From: Stereum hirsutum FP-91666 SS1
Taxonomy: Eukaryota > Basidiomycota > Agaricomycetes > Russulales > Stereaceae
Length of the DNA: 64,000 nucleotides
Direction: 5' to 3'
Assembly (NCBI RefSeq): GCF_000264905.1
Contig: NW_006763137.1
Span: 8,014 to 72,013 of the forward strand
Shown here: positions 10,966 through 21,543 of the stretch, piece after piece
Position numbering within the stretch: position 1 is the first letter of the stretch
Layout: each line of letters opens with the position of its first letter
Notes under the pieces: model-generated
Told to the model about the DNA's origin: nothing
Seen by the model: the letters and a program-made list of their open reading frames with translations, nothing else
Database searches by the model: none
Program-made: the position numbers and the translations under genes

Positions 10966-12540
10966 AGTTCTCCGTATACGTTCTACCTCTGCTTTCGCTA
11001 TACTGCTCTCGTTCTGCACTACACGTCCCAGTCACTGACGCGTTACACTTTCACTAGACATAAAACATCACGTAAAGGTTTCGTTAACCCAAGAGCACTC
11101 GACCACTGCAGACTCCCACCCGAACTATGGATCCAAATCATCCGCGAAGCAACCTTCATGACCCCCGACCCGCTCAGTACCGCCGAGGACCTGTCTTTCC
11201 TCGAGTCGTCTTCCCTCCAGCTCTCGTCATATTACGCCGCCATGCGCTTCAAGACGAACGTTTCACTGGTATCGAAGCGCTGGAACGCCTTCGTCAAGGT
11301 CTTCCTCTTCGAGTTCGTATGGATCTCCCGCGCCCAGCAGGCCAAGGCGCTCGCGCACACGCTCCTCATGGAGTTCGTCGAGGGACGGTCCGCGGCTTCG
11401 GGGAGGTTTATACGGCGGTTACACATCGATACACCCGTACTCGAGCGCTGTTCGCCCCAGGACCTCCATACCATCCTAGAATATTCGCCACAGCTCACGA
11501 TTTACACCGACAACCAATCTATCCAGCGAAATCGATACGACGCCCTCCCCGACCCGCGGTGTTCGCCGGAGAAGCTCCTCTCACTTCTTACTCATCCTAA
11601 CTCCGAGCTGCGCCGCCTTTCGTGGACGTCTTACGACGACGTTCCCTTCCATCTCCGCATGTCGCCGCTGCAGGATATGCCCACCATGCGACTCGAGTAT
11701 CTCGAACTCTCATCGTGCTCTCCCAATTTCCACGCCCTCTTTTCCGATTCGCTGGAGTTGACATCGCCGTCTGCAGCCATGAGCGTCCATCTTCCCGCGC
11801 TCCGAAGTCTGAAAGTCAGCCTCGATAACGGGATGTTCGCCGTCCTCGCTTCATGGTCCATGCCGCACTTACGCAACCTATCCGTTGTCTCCGCCGACTT
11901 CAGCTACACCGGCGCTGGTTTCTACCGGTTCTTTGCGGCCCACGGGAAATCCCTCCGCCAACTCGAACTAGGCCACTCTTCCTCGCTCATCGAGGAGCAC
12001 TATCTCACCGCGCCACACCACCCCCGACACAGCACGGAGAACAGGTCACTTTCGTTGGCGAGGTGGTGTCCGAACCTACGAGAGTTGATCTGTTCGGCGG
12101 ACGCGGAGTGGCACTGGGAGAGTCCGGACTGGATCGCACCGCATGTTCTGCTGCCTTCGCATCCGCGACTCGAAATGATCGCCATCCGTGATATCGACGC
12201 ACGTATCATCTCAGCGCTTGACATGACATCCAACGCGCCCTCGACGGACGATACCGCCTTCTTCCCGCTCCTGCAACAGATATCCTCGATCCTCAGTCCC
12301 GAAGCGTTCCCTAGCCTAAAGTATCTGCGGGATCTGAGCGTGGAGAGCGATTCGATGAGGAGGCGGAGGCCGGAGAGGGCTGTGGTGCAGTTTTGGGCGA
12401 AGGTGCTGGGGCGTTGTAGGGAGAGGGGTGTTTGGTTGGAGGATGTGGAGGGATTTAACGTGACGATGGGGACTTTGAGGAGGGCTAGGAAAGTCCTGGA
12501 TGTGCGGGAGGCGGTGGAGGAGGGGAGGTCGAGGGGGTGA
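10966..12540 (+). CDS. F-box protein
   Basis: A long open exon ends with TGA at 12538-12540. The F-box core LPPELWIQIIREATF begins at 11113, followed by SLVSKRWNAFVKVFLFEFVW. Behind it comes a 400-residue region with short Leu-rich strands (LEYLELSSCSP, LRSLKVSLD, LRNLSVVSADFS, LRQLELGHSSS) typical of fungal F-box proteins with leucine-rich repeats. It should act as a substrate adaptor of an SCF ubiquitin ligase by binding Skp1; the target is unknown. The first in-frame ATG (11158) lies inside the F-box, so the true start must be in an upstream exon. The frame is open back to about 10966 without an ATG. The given start is therefore only the open-frame limit; the reliable part is 11070-12540. 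Confidence 0.75.
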   Translation, partial: SSPYTFYLCFRYTALVLHYTSQSLTRYTFTRHKTSRKGFVNPRALDHCRLPPELWIQIIREATFMTPDPLSTAEDLSFLESSSLQLSSYYAAMRFKTNVSLVSKRWNAFVKVFLFEFVWISRAQQAKALAHTLLMEFVEGRSAASGRFIRRLHIDTPVLERCSPQDLHTILEYSPQLTIYTDNQSIQRNRYDALPDPRCSPEKLLSLLTHPNSELRRLSWTSYDDVPFHLRMSPLQDMPTMRLEYLELSSCSPNFHALFSDSLELTSPSAAMSVHLPALRSLKVSLDNGMFAVLASWSMPHLRNLSVVSADFSYTGAGFYRFFAAHGKSLRQLELGHSSSLIEEHYLTAPHHPRHSTENRSLSLARWCPNLRELICSADAEWHWESPDWIAPHVLLPSHPRLEMIAIRDIDARIISALDMTSNAPSTDDTAFFPLLQQISSILSPEAFPSLKYLRDLSVESDSMRRRRPERAVVQFWAKVLGRCRERGVWLEDVEGFNVTMGTLRRARKVLDVREAVEEGRSRG

Positions 12541-13296
12541 GTGAGTATTCTCGAACCTTGTTCTTTTTTTTTTCCGTCTTCTCTGCCCTTGGTCGGATTT
12601 CTTGTGGCACCTTTCCTATTTTCAATTCTCTGCCTGCATGATTTCTTGATCTGGAGCTTGTTTTATGGATGGTCTCGTTCTTATTCTGCATCCCAACCCC
12701 GTGTGTCCATGTGTGTCTACTATATATCCTCGGTTTTGTCCGCCCCTTATCTCATCCTCTCCGTGTGTCCTTAGCGAATCCATTGTGTCCATCCACCGCG
12801 TCTCTATCCCTCCGTTCTCGTCATGACCCTGTGCATCCATACTTCTCTCCGTCCACCCACTCTCCCCTTTGGATCGTTTCGCTTCGCTATCGTTCATGAC
12901 CCCGTCTGCATCCGTCCTTTCCCTTCGTTATTTATGGCTCTGCGCGCCCCCTCACTCGCTCATCTTTTCTTCTTGGTGCGTCATTGGTGGCGGTGCCACG
13001 TTTATCCCGTCACGATTGCATCGTTTAGCATTCACATCGCCGTCCATCGTCTTTTGATACCCTCCCTCCACCTTCGCCGCACCGCCCACCTCATCATACA
13101 CCGAACGGTTCGGTTCCTCACCCCTTCGCGCCGCTCTTTACCCTGACCCTTACCCTCACTCTTGCTCTCGCCTCGCACCTTGTGTCATGACTGCATCGTT
13201 TCCTCCCTTCTTTCTGCCTGACTTCCTCTCCCCTTTTGCCTCTGTTTTCCTTCGTTTCCTTTTTTTCTCTGTCGCGTTTCGTCGTTTCTTGTTTCT
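12541..13296. other. Pyrimidine-rich intergenic stretch
   Basis: Strong C/T bias on the plus strand with no gene. It is probably the 3' region of the F-box gene merging into low-complexity DNA. Confidence 0.5.
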
Positions 13297-13436
13297 TGTT
13301 TCTCGTTTCTCGTTTGTCGTTTCTCGTTTCTCGTTTCTCGTTTCTCGTTTCTCGTTTCTCGTTTCTCGTTTCTCGTTTCTCGTTTCTCGTTTCTCGTTTC
13401 TCGTTTCTCGTTTCTCGTTTCTCGTTTCTCGTCTCG
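13297..13436. repeat. Heptamer tandem array (GTTTCTC)n
   Basis: About 20 nearly perfect copies of a 7-bp unit, with variant units at the left edge (GTTTCTT, GTTTGTC) and a decayed right edge (GTCTCGTCTTGTCTCG). The opposite strand reads GAAACGA repeats. The unit is a heptamer, so the frame cycles and gives Ser/Arg/Phe/Leu/Val-rich or Arg/Asn/Glu/Lys/Thr-rich frames; these are by-products of the repeat. Confidence 0.9.
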
Positions 13437-14609
13437 TCTTGTCTCGCATCGACCTCGTCATCGTCTGGTTTGTCCAATGTATACTACGTCACACAGCACC
13501 AACTCAAAAGAGCTATACATACATCGACCATACACCCAGTCAACCATCCACCAATCCAACCAATCCAACCAACCAATCAACCAACCAATTGATCAGCATC
13601 TACCATCCATTTATCTATCTACCGTTTCTCTTTCATTCTAGTTTACCGCGCCGTTCGGCGGTCGATATTCAAAGTCACGCTTATACCTGTGTTCGTTCGA
13701 ACATCCTGCGACGGACTTTTACATGATCGCTCCAGTCGATTTCGTTCGCTTTTGGGTCAAGTCTTTCGTTTCTTATGCCTGCCGGATTTACATCTTGTTC
13801 GTTCGACACGTAGGTCTGTGGCCGATGTGGCCCGTGCGCATATGGGACTTCGAAGGGTCGGCAGTTTGTGTTATCTTGTTGACGAAGCTATGGATATAAG
13901 TATGAGTACATGTGTATATGCGTAACGGAATGGAACTATGGTTCTTGATGGAACTGGATCGAGCTGTGTTGGAATCAGTTCACGCGTGCAAAAATGCAGG
14001 AGAGTCGCTGCAGCAAGGGATAGGCCACGCAAGGGCCACGTCACTGGCTCAAAATTGGTATATTTGTCCTCGGAATTAGCGATGGCAGTCTGTCATCCTA
14101 ACGCTGTGGTACAGAGAGCAACGTTTTCTATGGCAGTGTGATATGCGAGGGACGGTCTTGCGACTATTGTGTCCAAATTGTGTCCAAAGCAACTCGGTGT
14201 GTGGCGAGCTGAACGCCAGCGTGTCGGTCCCCACCGTATTGTATATTTTGCTCGGCATCGCCCGCTCGTCTTTGTTCCCGTATTGCTCACTGCCTCGTCT
14301 TTCCGTATTGTTCACTGCCTTTTCTCTTGCTGTGAAGCTTCTTCCTTGCGAGCTGAATGCTACGGAGGACTGGCTCGCTTCTCTATTGTCTGCAAGTATA
14401 CTTCAAATGTATCTAGCTCTGATCTCTAGTCATCAGGAACGGGCTGAATGTTTCGTCTTCCGAGTGCCCACCTACGACGAGTCATTGTACTCTGGGTCTC
14501 CGCTAGCCGATCCCGGCAACTATTGAGACAATTGGTGGCTGTTCTATTTGATTTATTCCTTGTCTCTGCATTGCATTGTTCCCAAAGCGCCCTGAATCTG
14601 GCCATCGCG
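13437..14609. other. Intergenic, no gene seen
   Basis: After a short CCAA-rich stretch (13545-13590) only small unsupported frames are present. The right end holds the promoter of the gene at 14700. Confidence 0.4.
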
Positions 14610-14617
14610 TATATAAG
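14610..14617 (+). promoter_or_regulatory. TATA box of the 14.7-kb gene
   Basis: TATATAAG lies 90 bp upstream of the ATG at 14700. Similar boxes precede two other members of the same family (16054 and 44533). Confidence 0.55.
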
Positions 14618-14699
14618 GACCCACGCGATCAACTGCTCGCCTTCCTCCCCAACCCTCTCACCATCTTGCAACGTCGGAGTTCCATAAAGCCTTGAAACA

Positions 14700-15449
14700 A
14701 TGGTATAGTTCTCGTATTGCCCTCCGACCAAGTTCTATATACTGATAAAAGCTACACCCCAGTTCGACGACATAATCAGGAAAGTCAGGCGCACCGACAT
14801 CGGTATCATGTTCCTAGACTTCGCCACCTCGGCGGACATGCAGCCAGAGCCCCAATACGCCATTTACACCCAAGATACCTGGCACGAAACTCTCAAGTTG
14901 GCTGAACGCTCTCCTTTTTTCACAAAGACTGCTCGCGGCGATGTCCATCAGCTCATTCCTACCACTACACCCCCTTCCCCGAGCGAACAGCCAATTCAGT
15001 GCATGCTCCATCCCAAGGGGCAGACAGTTCCTTCGTGGTTTGGCTCTGCGACCGACAGCATAAAAGCGCTCGGCGTTCTCCATATCTGTACTGTCTTTGA
15101 CATCGAACCCTTGGCGTATGCCGAGCTCATCGCGAGCACCAAGAGGACCCCATCGCCGTCTACATCCCTGCTCCATTCGCTCGCAGATATCGTCGGTAGT
15201 CTTCCCTCCCTAACCGAGATATCGTGGGTCCCGCACTTGACCGAACTCTCTGAGTCGAGCGATAGAGACGATGGACACCATTACCTGGAGAAGACGTTAG
15301 CCGACATCGAGAAGGAAATTCGCGAGGACTTTGGGATATCTGTTGGTGTTTACAGAGTTTTGGAGGACGAGTTGCGTGATGGGAAGCGTGTCGTGGCTTG
15401 CTTAGGCCTAGACGTGCGGTTCGGCGGTAACGCGTCTTCTGAACGTTGA
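14700..15449 (+). CDS. Unrecognised paralogous family, member A (229 aa)
   Basis: Exon 1 is only the ATG (14700-14702). A 60-nt intron (gtatag...ccccag) follows, then exon 2 (14763-15449). The protein begins MFDDIIRKVRRTDIGIMFLDF. It shares with the genes at 16147, 36044, 37189 and 44676 an N-terminal DIGI/DFGV/DVGI strand placed just after a tiny first exon. It also shares a C-terminal block, here VPHLTELSESSDRDDG, then EKTLADIEKEIREDFGI, then GVYRV. No catalytic motif, signal peptide or membrane segment is visible, so it looks cytosolic. It is the shortest member, with a reduced middle region. The same-strand neighbour B lies 0.7 kb downstream, suggesting tandem duplication. Confidence 0.7.
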
Positions 15450-16053
15450 GTGGGACACCTCTGCCTCGTCTTCGTCGCTACCATATAGCTCTGCCCTGTG
15501 TCTCGCGTATGCCCGTCTTGGAGTTTGAAATGTACTAGTATATCTGTTTGCCCATTGAATCTACTCGGAGTACCTGGTCGACTACGCTGCAAGCTGGCTC
15601 TGCAGTGTCCAGTTTCTTGTCCTATTGTTTCGACTGGTTTCTTTGGTGGTCACGACCTGTACTGGGGTGGCACCCAGCAAAACCTATTGTATATTGCTGA
15701 CTAAGCTATGTAAGATCCAAGCAGTTGGGGACAGCTCTCACTTGCTTTCGAAGACCTCGAGCCGACTAAAATCACTGGCCACACACAACCGAGCTGGTCA
15801 GAGTTGAGGTGGCGTCATCGGATCGTTTCCAGAGCAACGCCGCGCATAGGTAGACTGCTCTCTACACTGACCAGGATCCAATCAGGGCCAAAAATCAGCC
15901 CTGTTTCAGTCATGCCATTGTTCCTTGACACGGCGGCGCTGGCCAAGGCGGTGGCTGCAGGAATAACCAATTACATTGCTTTGTCTTCGTCGTCCGCTGC
16001 TGCTTTCGGCACTTGGTCTATCTGTCCATTTGCTGCGGCACTAAGTCGTGGCA
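15450..16053. other. Intergenic between family members A and B
   Basis: About 600 bp without a convincing gene. It contains the 3' region of A and the promoter of B. Confidence 0.4.
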
Positions 16054-16060
16054 TATATAA
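16054..16060 (+). promoter_or_regulatory. TATA box of the 16.1-kb gene
   Basis: TATATAA lies about 87 bp before the proposed ATG at 16147, the same spacing as in the neighbouring family member. Confidence 0.5.
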
Positions 16061-16146
16061 CCCCTCCCGCCGAACGTTCTCTGTCTGTCCCTTGTCCTGA
16101 TCCTTCTCGTCTCCCTCCATCTGACTGTTGTCCATAGGCTTCCGTC

Positions 16147-17495
16147 ATGAATCGTCTCGCAGAATTCATTTCCGCTACGAATGCGCAGATCCAGGACGTA
16201 AGACATTCGAACTCGTATGATTGTCGCATTTTAGCTGACATCAACCTTTATTTGGCGATATAGGATATACTGGAGGATACGTACATGACATCGGTATAGC
16301 TACCTTCTGGCATGTCGACCCTCCTAGAGGGACTCCGAGTGTCACACATGGTCCTATCATACAGGAAACTACAGCTCGGACGATACCGGGCAGATTCGAG
16401 CCTTTTATCACGACGGGCACGCACAGCGACGTATTGCTTCCTAGTTCCGGTCTCCTTCCCACTGATTTACTTTCCCTCACACACTACACCTGTGTTGTTC
16501 GCCCTCATCCACCTTTCTCCGAGTTATCGTCCCTCCCTGAGCAGTGCGAAGCGATTTGCTCTCGTCTGCTCACCATCGAAGGGTTCTCAGAGTACTTCCG
16601 GAGATCAGCCTCCTTACATGCTTTTCGCCACCCGATTGATATTGTCACAGAGCTGCGGGACTGCCTAGCTCTGGGCGCGCCGCTCTGTTATCTGTTCAAC
16701 TGGCTCCCTCCTCCGTATCAGCCTATCAAATTAGACGTTGTAGATCCCAACCCCTTCTTGTTCGATTTCCGCGATAAAGTTTCCAGGACACGCGCTATAA
16801 AGACGTTCATTGCTTATTGCCAAGGCCAGAGCGTTTGTGATGGTTTCGACATCCATGACCTCACCGACAAAAGCAGGTTCGCAAAGGTTTGTAATCCACA
16901 TTCCGTTCGTTCCAACTTTCGAGTTTTGCTAACCCCTTTGTGCTTTCCGCTGTAGGTCTTAGCGTCAGTTAACGCCGTCCTTGATGCCTTACAAGATAGA
17001 GTCTTCACCGAGGTTGCTCCACCATCGGAAGCTCCTCTTCAGTGGATTACGAATTCGCCTCCCAGTCTCATCTTCGACGGGATCCTCTTCCTAATCCGTG
17101 TCCCCTTGCACCGCTACCCTTACATTACGAAGGAAAAGATCCTCGAAGCATGCAGGGCAAAAGGGACCGACGAGTGGAGTTCACTGCGCTGGCTTCCGAA
17201 TCTCATCAAGATGTTTCGCGGCGCTCCCGACTTTGTACCGTGGCTTTCAGCGTTGGCGCCTGGGACGGACCAAGGATACGTTAAAGCCGCGATGATTGCC
17301 ATAGGATTCCTCCTGCCCTTTATTCACAAGGACTCCAAGGCCCTTCGCGACGGTATAGTTAGGGTGTATCGCGCCGATACATACAAGCATCCGGACGAGA
17401 ACTCGGCGGTGGCGACGCTGAGCTTGGGGTATAGTGAAGGCGGCGGCGCTATGGAAGCGCTTCCGAGTGCGTACTTGCATCGCCTCCCGTATTGA
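16147..17495 (+). CDS. Paralogous family, member B, with embedded Cdc24 calponin-homology-like domain
   Basis: The large exon 16264-16886 and the last exon 16956-17495 join cleanly (donor gtttgt, acceptor gctgtag) and keep frame. The N-terminal part reads YVHDIGIATFWHVDPP and later GTHSDVLLPSSG, like members C and E. The middle (about 16506-17015) matches the layout of the Cdc24/Scd1 calponin-homology domain: CEAICSRLLTIEGFSEYF, then DIVTELRDCLALGAPLCYLF, then FDIHDLT and FAKVLASVNAVLDALQDRVF. The tail returns to the family block: FVPWLSALAPGTDQGYVKAA, AIGFLLPFIHKDSK, IVRVYRADTYK, ending YLHRLPY. No RhoGEF, PH or PB1 domain follows, so this is not a Cdc24 protein. Odd point: exon 1 from ATG 16147 with donor gtaaga (16198) leaves the reading frame one base out of register with 16264. 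The start is therefore unresolved, or the gene is damaged. Confidence 0.65.
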
Positions 17496-17914
17496 TTAGT
17501 TACACTGTACAATGTGTTGTGGCTATTGGTGTCTTTCCGTTTCCCTCCTTTTCATCTCCTGTTGCAGAGTCTTACGTACAAGCTCTATTCAATCGGACTA
17601 CCTGACTGGAACGAGCGGGATCGAGGCTTGCTCCGGTAAAGGAGTCGACAAGAGTATTCATCCTGAGCAATGATGACGAGAATACTGGTAGCAACGAGTC
17701 GTAATGTAAGCAGCTTCAACCTCTGTACTGTGGCCCAGAGAGGTGGGGTGGAAGAAAGGCTCGACAGTACTCATGCACTGGGCAGACGAAAGGAGACAAG
17801 GCGAGAGGTTTCGCGACTGAGAAATGATAGAAAAGGAAGAGAGGAGAGAGGACCAAGACAAGTGAAGCATACTGTAAGAATACACACTCCGAGACCTGAC
17901 AGTGACGACGCCCT

Positions 17915-19819
17915 TTACTCCCCTTCCACGTCGATTCTGTGCAGTGGTACAGGATCGTGATCGTCTTCGCGTTGCCGGAGAAGAAATCCAGGGTGGAAAA
18001 TGTTGAGCGTGAGCATGGCAAGAAGAATCATCAGACCGTCAAGGATGACTGAAATCGAGTACATTGAGTCAGCGTCGTTGTACAAGCTATACAGAAGCTG
18101 GAGACGCACCGAAATAAATCTCTGTCCTGTGGATTTTACCGAACCAGCCATCCGCGAGTTCGACGACACGGTAGACAGACCTGGATGACTATGGTCAGTA
18201 TCCTTATCGTATGGTCAGTAAAAGGGAAGGATATATACCTAGTAAAAAGATAGATGTCCATCTGGGCCAGTCCCCACAGCATGAGCTTCACGCGACTCGA
18301 GAACACGGGCTTAGTCGGTCCCATGGCCTTAGCATGTGCATGATTGACAGGATTATTCTTGTGATGACGGAGAAGGAACTCGACCCCCATGAGGGAGTAG
18401 ATCGTGAGCGAGACGAGTTGGAAGACAACACCGGCAAGCATAGTATGAGATCCCTAGATAACGATCGGAAGTTCAGCAAAACTGTGAGGTCCGAAAGGAG
18501 TGCATGATTGGATTTTAGAAGAAAGTTTAGACGACGTACCGGCTTGGGGTCATTACCGCTCTTGACTGCCTTCGCGGCCATCCCACCTCCAAGTGTCTGG
18601 ATGATCAAAGCGACGACATCCTGAATGAATGGTACAGTGTGAGTCGCGGGTGATGAAAGAACAAACAGGACTGAGACACTGACAGCGGTGAGGAAGATTT
18701 GGGAGTCTGCGAAGCAACGGTAAGCGACAAGGCGAAATCGAGCACTAGAGAAACAAACTTACACCGCCTAGGGGACAATCTGCTGAACTGCTGTCCACCA
18801 CGAGCAACGATACGAGAGAATATCATGAAGTTGGATGCAACCAACGGCGTCGGTGCCATGATCAGTAGCACCGTCCTAGCCACAGAGTCAGCATGTCGAG
18901 TTCTTCTGGAGGCGAGATAGTAGGCATACTGAATCAGAACCGGTGTCTGTAGAGTTGGATCGTAGGCCGACTTTACACGAGCGGCCCATCCGACCAACTC
19001 GATGAGACCAGACAAACATACTGTCGGAAGGAGCCACCAAAGTTTGTATTTGATACTCTGGCCTGCATGGACGACTGATGCTGACAGTCAGACGGTCGCG
19101 TTGCATGAGTACGAAGTGTCAGGACGTACCGGTAGATAAACCGAAGAGCACGCATGCCACGATGCCAATAGCTTTGCTGGGCACATAACCATAGTAGGCG
19201 GTTTGTGGGTCAGTGCCACCGCTGTAAGCTAAGACGACGATAGAGTGAGCGCGATGGATTCGGAGGGAGAGAAAAATATAGGGCTCACACATGGCAACCA
19301 GTGGCAGTGTGGGGAGGTTGTGTGACGAGAGGAGGGGATGAAAAAAGACCAAGACGTTAGAAGTTCAAAGGAGCAGGTATGGTAGGCCATCGAGCGACGA
19401 AGCCTAATAAAGAGGAAACACTTGGGTGCCACCGCTTAGGGTCGTAGTGTTCGAGCACGTGCCCTGGGAAGCGCCCGATTCCGCAAAATGGTTTCCGATT
19501 TCGGAGCCTTTGAGTTGTCCCCATTTGCTCGGCACGCTAGTACAGGGAACCATTCGCTCGGCACAGAGGAGGAACAGGGCCAGACGTGTGGATGCAATTT
19601 GAATCCATCTGCAAGTGAAAAAATTGCGCTAGGCCGTGTCAAGGCACAAAACTGGGGGGCGGGGCGGCCCGCAAAACGCCCTGGAATTGGACAAGACTTG
19701 GGGGCGATACATACTACGGTACCGATGAGGAGTCGACGTGATAACTCACCCGCTGCTATCGTGTGTACTGTATTGGTCGTGGCCGCGGATTGAGACGCAT
19801 CGACATCGACTGCTAACAT
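17915..19819 (-). CDS. RTA1-family membrane protein (lipid-translocating exporter-like)
   Basis: Minus strand. Well-supported exons: 19221-19130, 19062-18930, 18875-18763, 18706-18684 (23 nt), 18620-18540, 18453-18239, 18180-18110 and 18048-17915, all GT..AG and in phase. Family marks: YGYVPSKAIGIVACVLFGLS, KYKLWWLLPTVCLSGLIELV, APTPLVASNFMIFSRIVARG, LTADVVALIIQTLGGGMAAK, GVVFQLVSLTIYSLMGVEFL and the C-terminal RVVELADGWFGKI with a last helix LDGLMILLAMLTLNIFHPG. This is the seven-helix RTA1/RTM1 pattern, linked in yeast to resistance to amphipathic drugs and sphingoid-base efflux. The first exon is uncertain. An ATG at 19819 gives MLAVDVDASQSAATTNTVHT, but its natural donor (gtgagt) does not match the phase of the exon at 19221. 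Confidence 0.8.
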
Positions 19820-19849
19820 CTGCGCGGATGGTCTTGGATCCCTAACCGG

Positions 19850-21444
19850 TGCACGCTTTTCGCTACCCTGCGGTCACTCTGACGGCCGAATGCAGGACGG
19901 AAGGTCAGTATTTAAGTTCCTTGGCCTACTTATCTGGGGTAGTACAGTATGTGACCGAGACGATAGCAAGGTCATTTGCTTTAAGGTGCATTTTATATCG
20001 AGGAAAACCTGGATCGGATAGCTACTTATACGGCACTTCATGAAGAGCGTTCATTTCGAGAGACTGAGATTGGCCACAGCGCTCCGAGTGCGCTCAAGCA
20101 GTAGACTGCGCACTGACCGAGGGTTCGAGATGGTCTAGCAGCCGCAGCTGGGAGTTAGGGTCAAGGCGAAGCTGTGGATCAACTACATGTGCGAGAGAGA
20201 CCAAGCCGTTCAAGAGGCTCAGAAGGGGGAAAAAAGGGAGTGATAATAAAGGGTTTTCTTCCCACCCTGGGATTGGTTGGTCGGAATATGCCGATACACA
20301 CGTGTCGTATATTTATGGCAACAGATATGATTTTCTCGTGACTTCCGTTCATACCTGACCTCGAGTGTCGTTCTCCTCCGTTGTCCTAACTTTCTCCTAG
20401 TACACCGTCGCTCCGTCGGCCTGGAACTGTCACTTCAGTAGAGGAGATCTAGTCTCCATCCCCACATAAGTCAAGGTTTCGTCTAACGTGAAATTCACCA
20501 ACATCTCACACTGTCGCGGCGGCTAGCATGGCACTGCGGCTCTGGCCCAAGATTCAGCTCTATTTGACTCTGAGAACCACCCACTAGCTCGCCAGCACCG
20601 TTATTGACTACTTCAGATTCTACTGGACGCGATCATTGTCCCGAAGTAACAGAGACACAGTTCGGCTCGACGTCGTGCCTTTGCCCTCTGAAGCACTCGG
20701 ATGATCATTGGGTTCTGTGCTGGGCAATTATGACCAAAGACACGATGATCCGTGCGCTATACTTGTGACTTTCGTGTTCGAAATATTTGTCGTGCCATTG
20801 ATTTACGATAGAGATGAATTCTTGCCACACGAATTGTCTTCTCACGAGTGCGCGCCTCACGCGAATGCTTCGGTCGTCGGAAGACATTGAAGTGTCATTG
20901 GTCGCAAGAGAACGCTCTGTGCCTTGTCGTGACATTATGACCCATGCTTCTGTTCTACATGGTCGAAGGTGATAAAGCATGCTTGTACATCACGTTGTAA
21001 ACGATACACCGAAGAATAGCCACGAAGCCGCCTCCCCTCACCGCCACAGACCCCTTCCCCTCCTCTGTGCAGATAAAAATAATACGGAGGCCAGCATTAT
21101 CATCTTGTCGCATTACACTTATAGGTCTCTCCTTGGACAATAACCTTCTCCGTATTCTCAAAGTCCGACAGTGTACTGTCGTCTCTGGTTTTATATGGCT
21201 TATTCCTCGGAAGCTCTGCGGATCTCTTTCCGGTATTCCGAGCGACAATGTACCGCTCGGTAGCACCGATGGGTCACTATACTCCGTTGCCGCCTGTTCA
21301 ACCCACTGATCTTCTCGATCCTTTGAATCATCTTTCACTTTTTTGGGCTATTCTAGGCATGGTAGCCACTATCGGACCTCGTGGAATCCACTTCACTCTC
21401 TTTTCGTCGCGGACCATGGCACTTTCTCAACTCGAACCTTCACG
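19850..21444. other. Intergenic, no gene seen
   Basis: About 1.6 kb with only small unsupported frames. The right end is the promoter of the AA9 gene. Confidence 0.45.
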
Positions 21445-21452
21445 TATATAAG
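21445..21452 (+). promoter_or_regulatory. TATA box of the AA9 gene
   Basis: TATATAAG lies about 95 bp upstream of the ATG at 21544. A CCCCAC word (possible carbon-catabolite repressor site, by analogy to CreA/Mig1) follows shortly downstream; this is inference only. Confidence 0.5.
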
Positions 21453-21543
21453 GGCTCCTCAACCCCACTCTGCCCGTTCCTTAGGCCTCACTTCCACATC
21501 GGTCATCCGACATCCGGTCGCCCTCTTCCTACGTATTTCAAAC

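Noticed and set aside
13118..13726. Long frames full of Arg-Asn-Glu-Lys-Arg-Glu-Thr or Ser-Arg-Phe-Ser-Phe-Leu-Val repeats
   Set aside because: Direct translation of the heptamer array, which is open in more than one frame on both strands.
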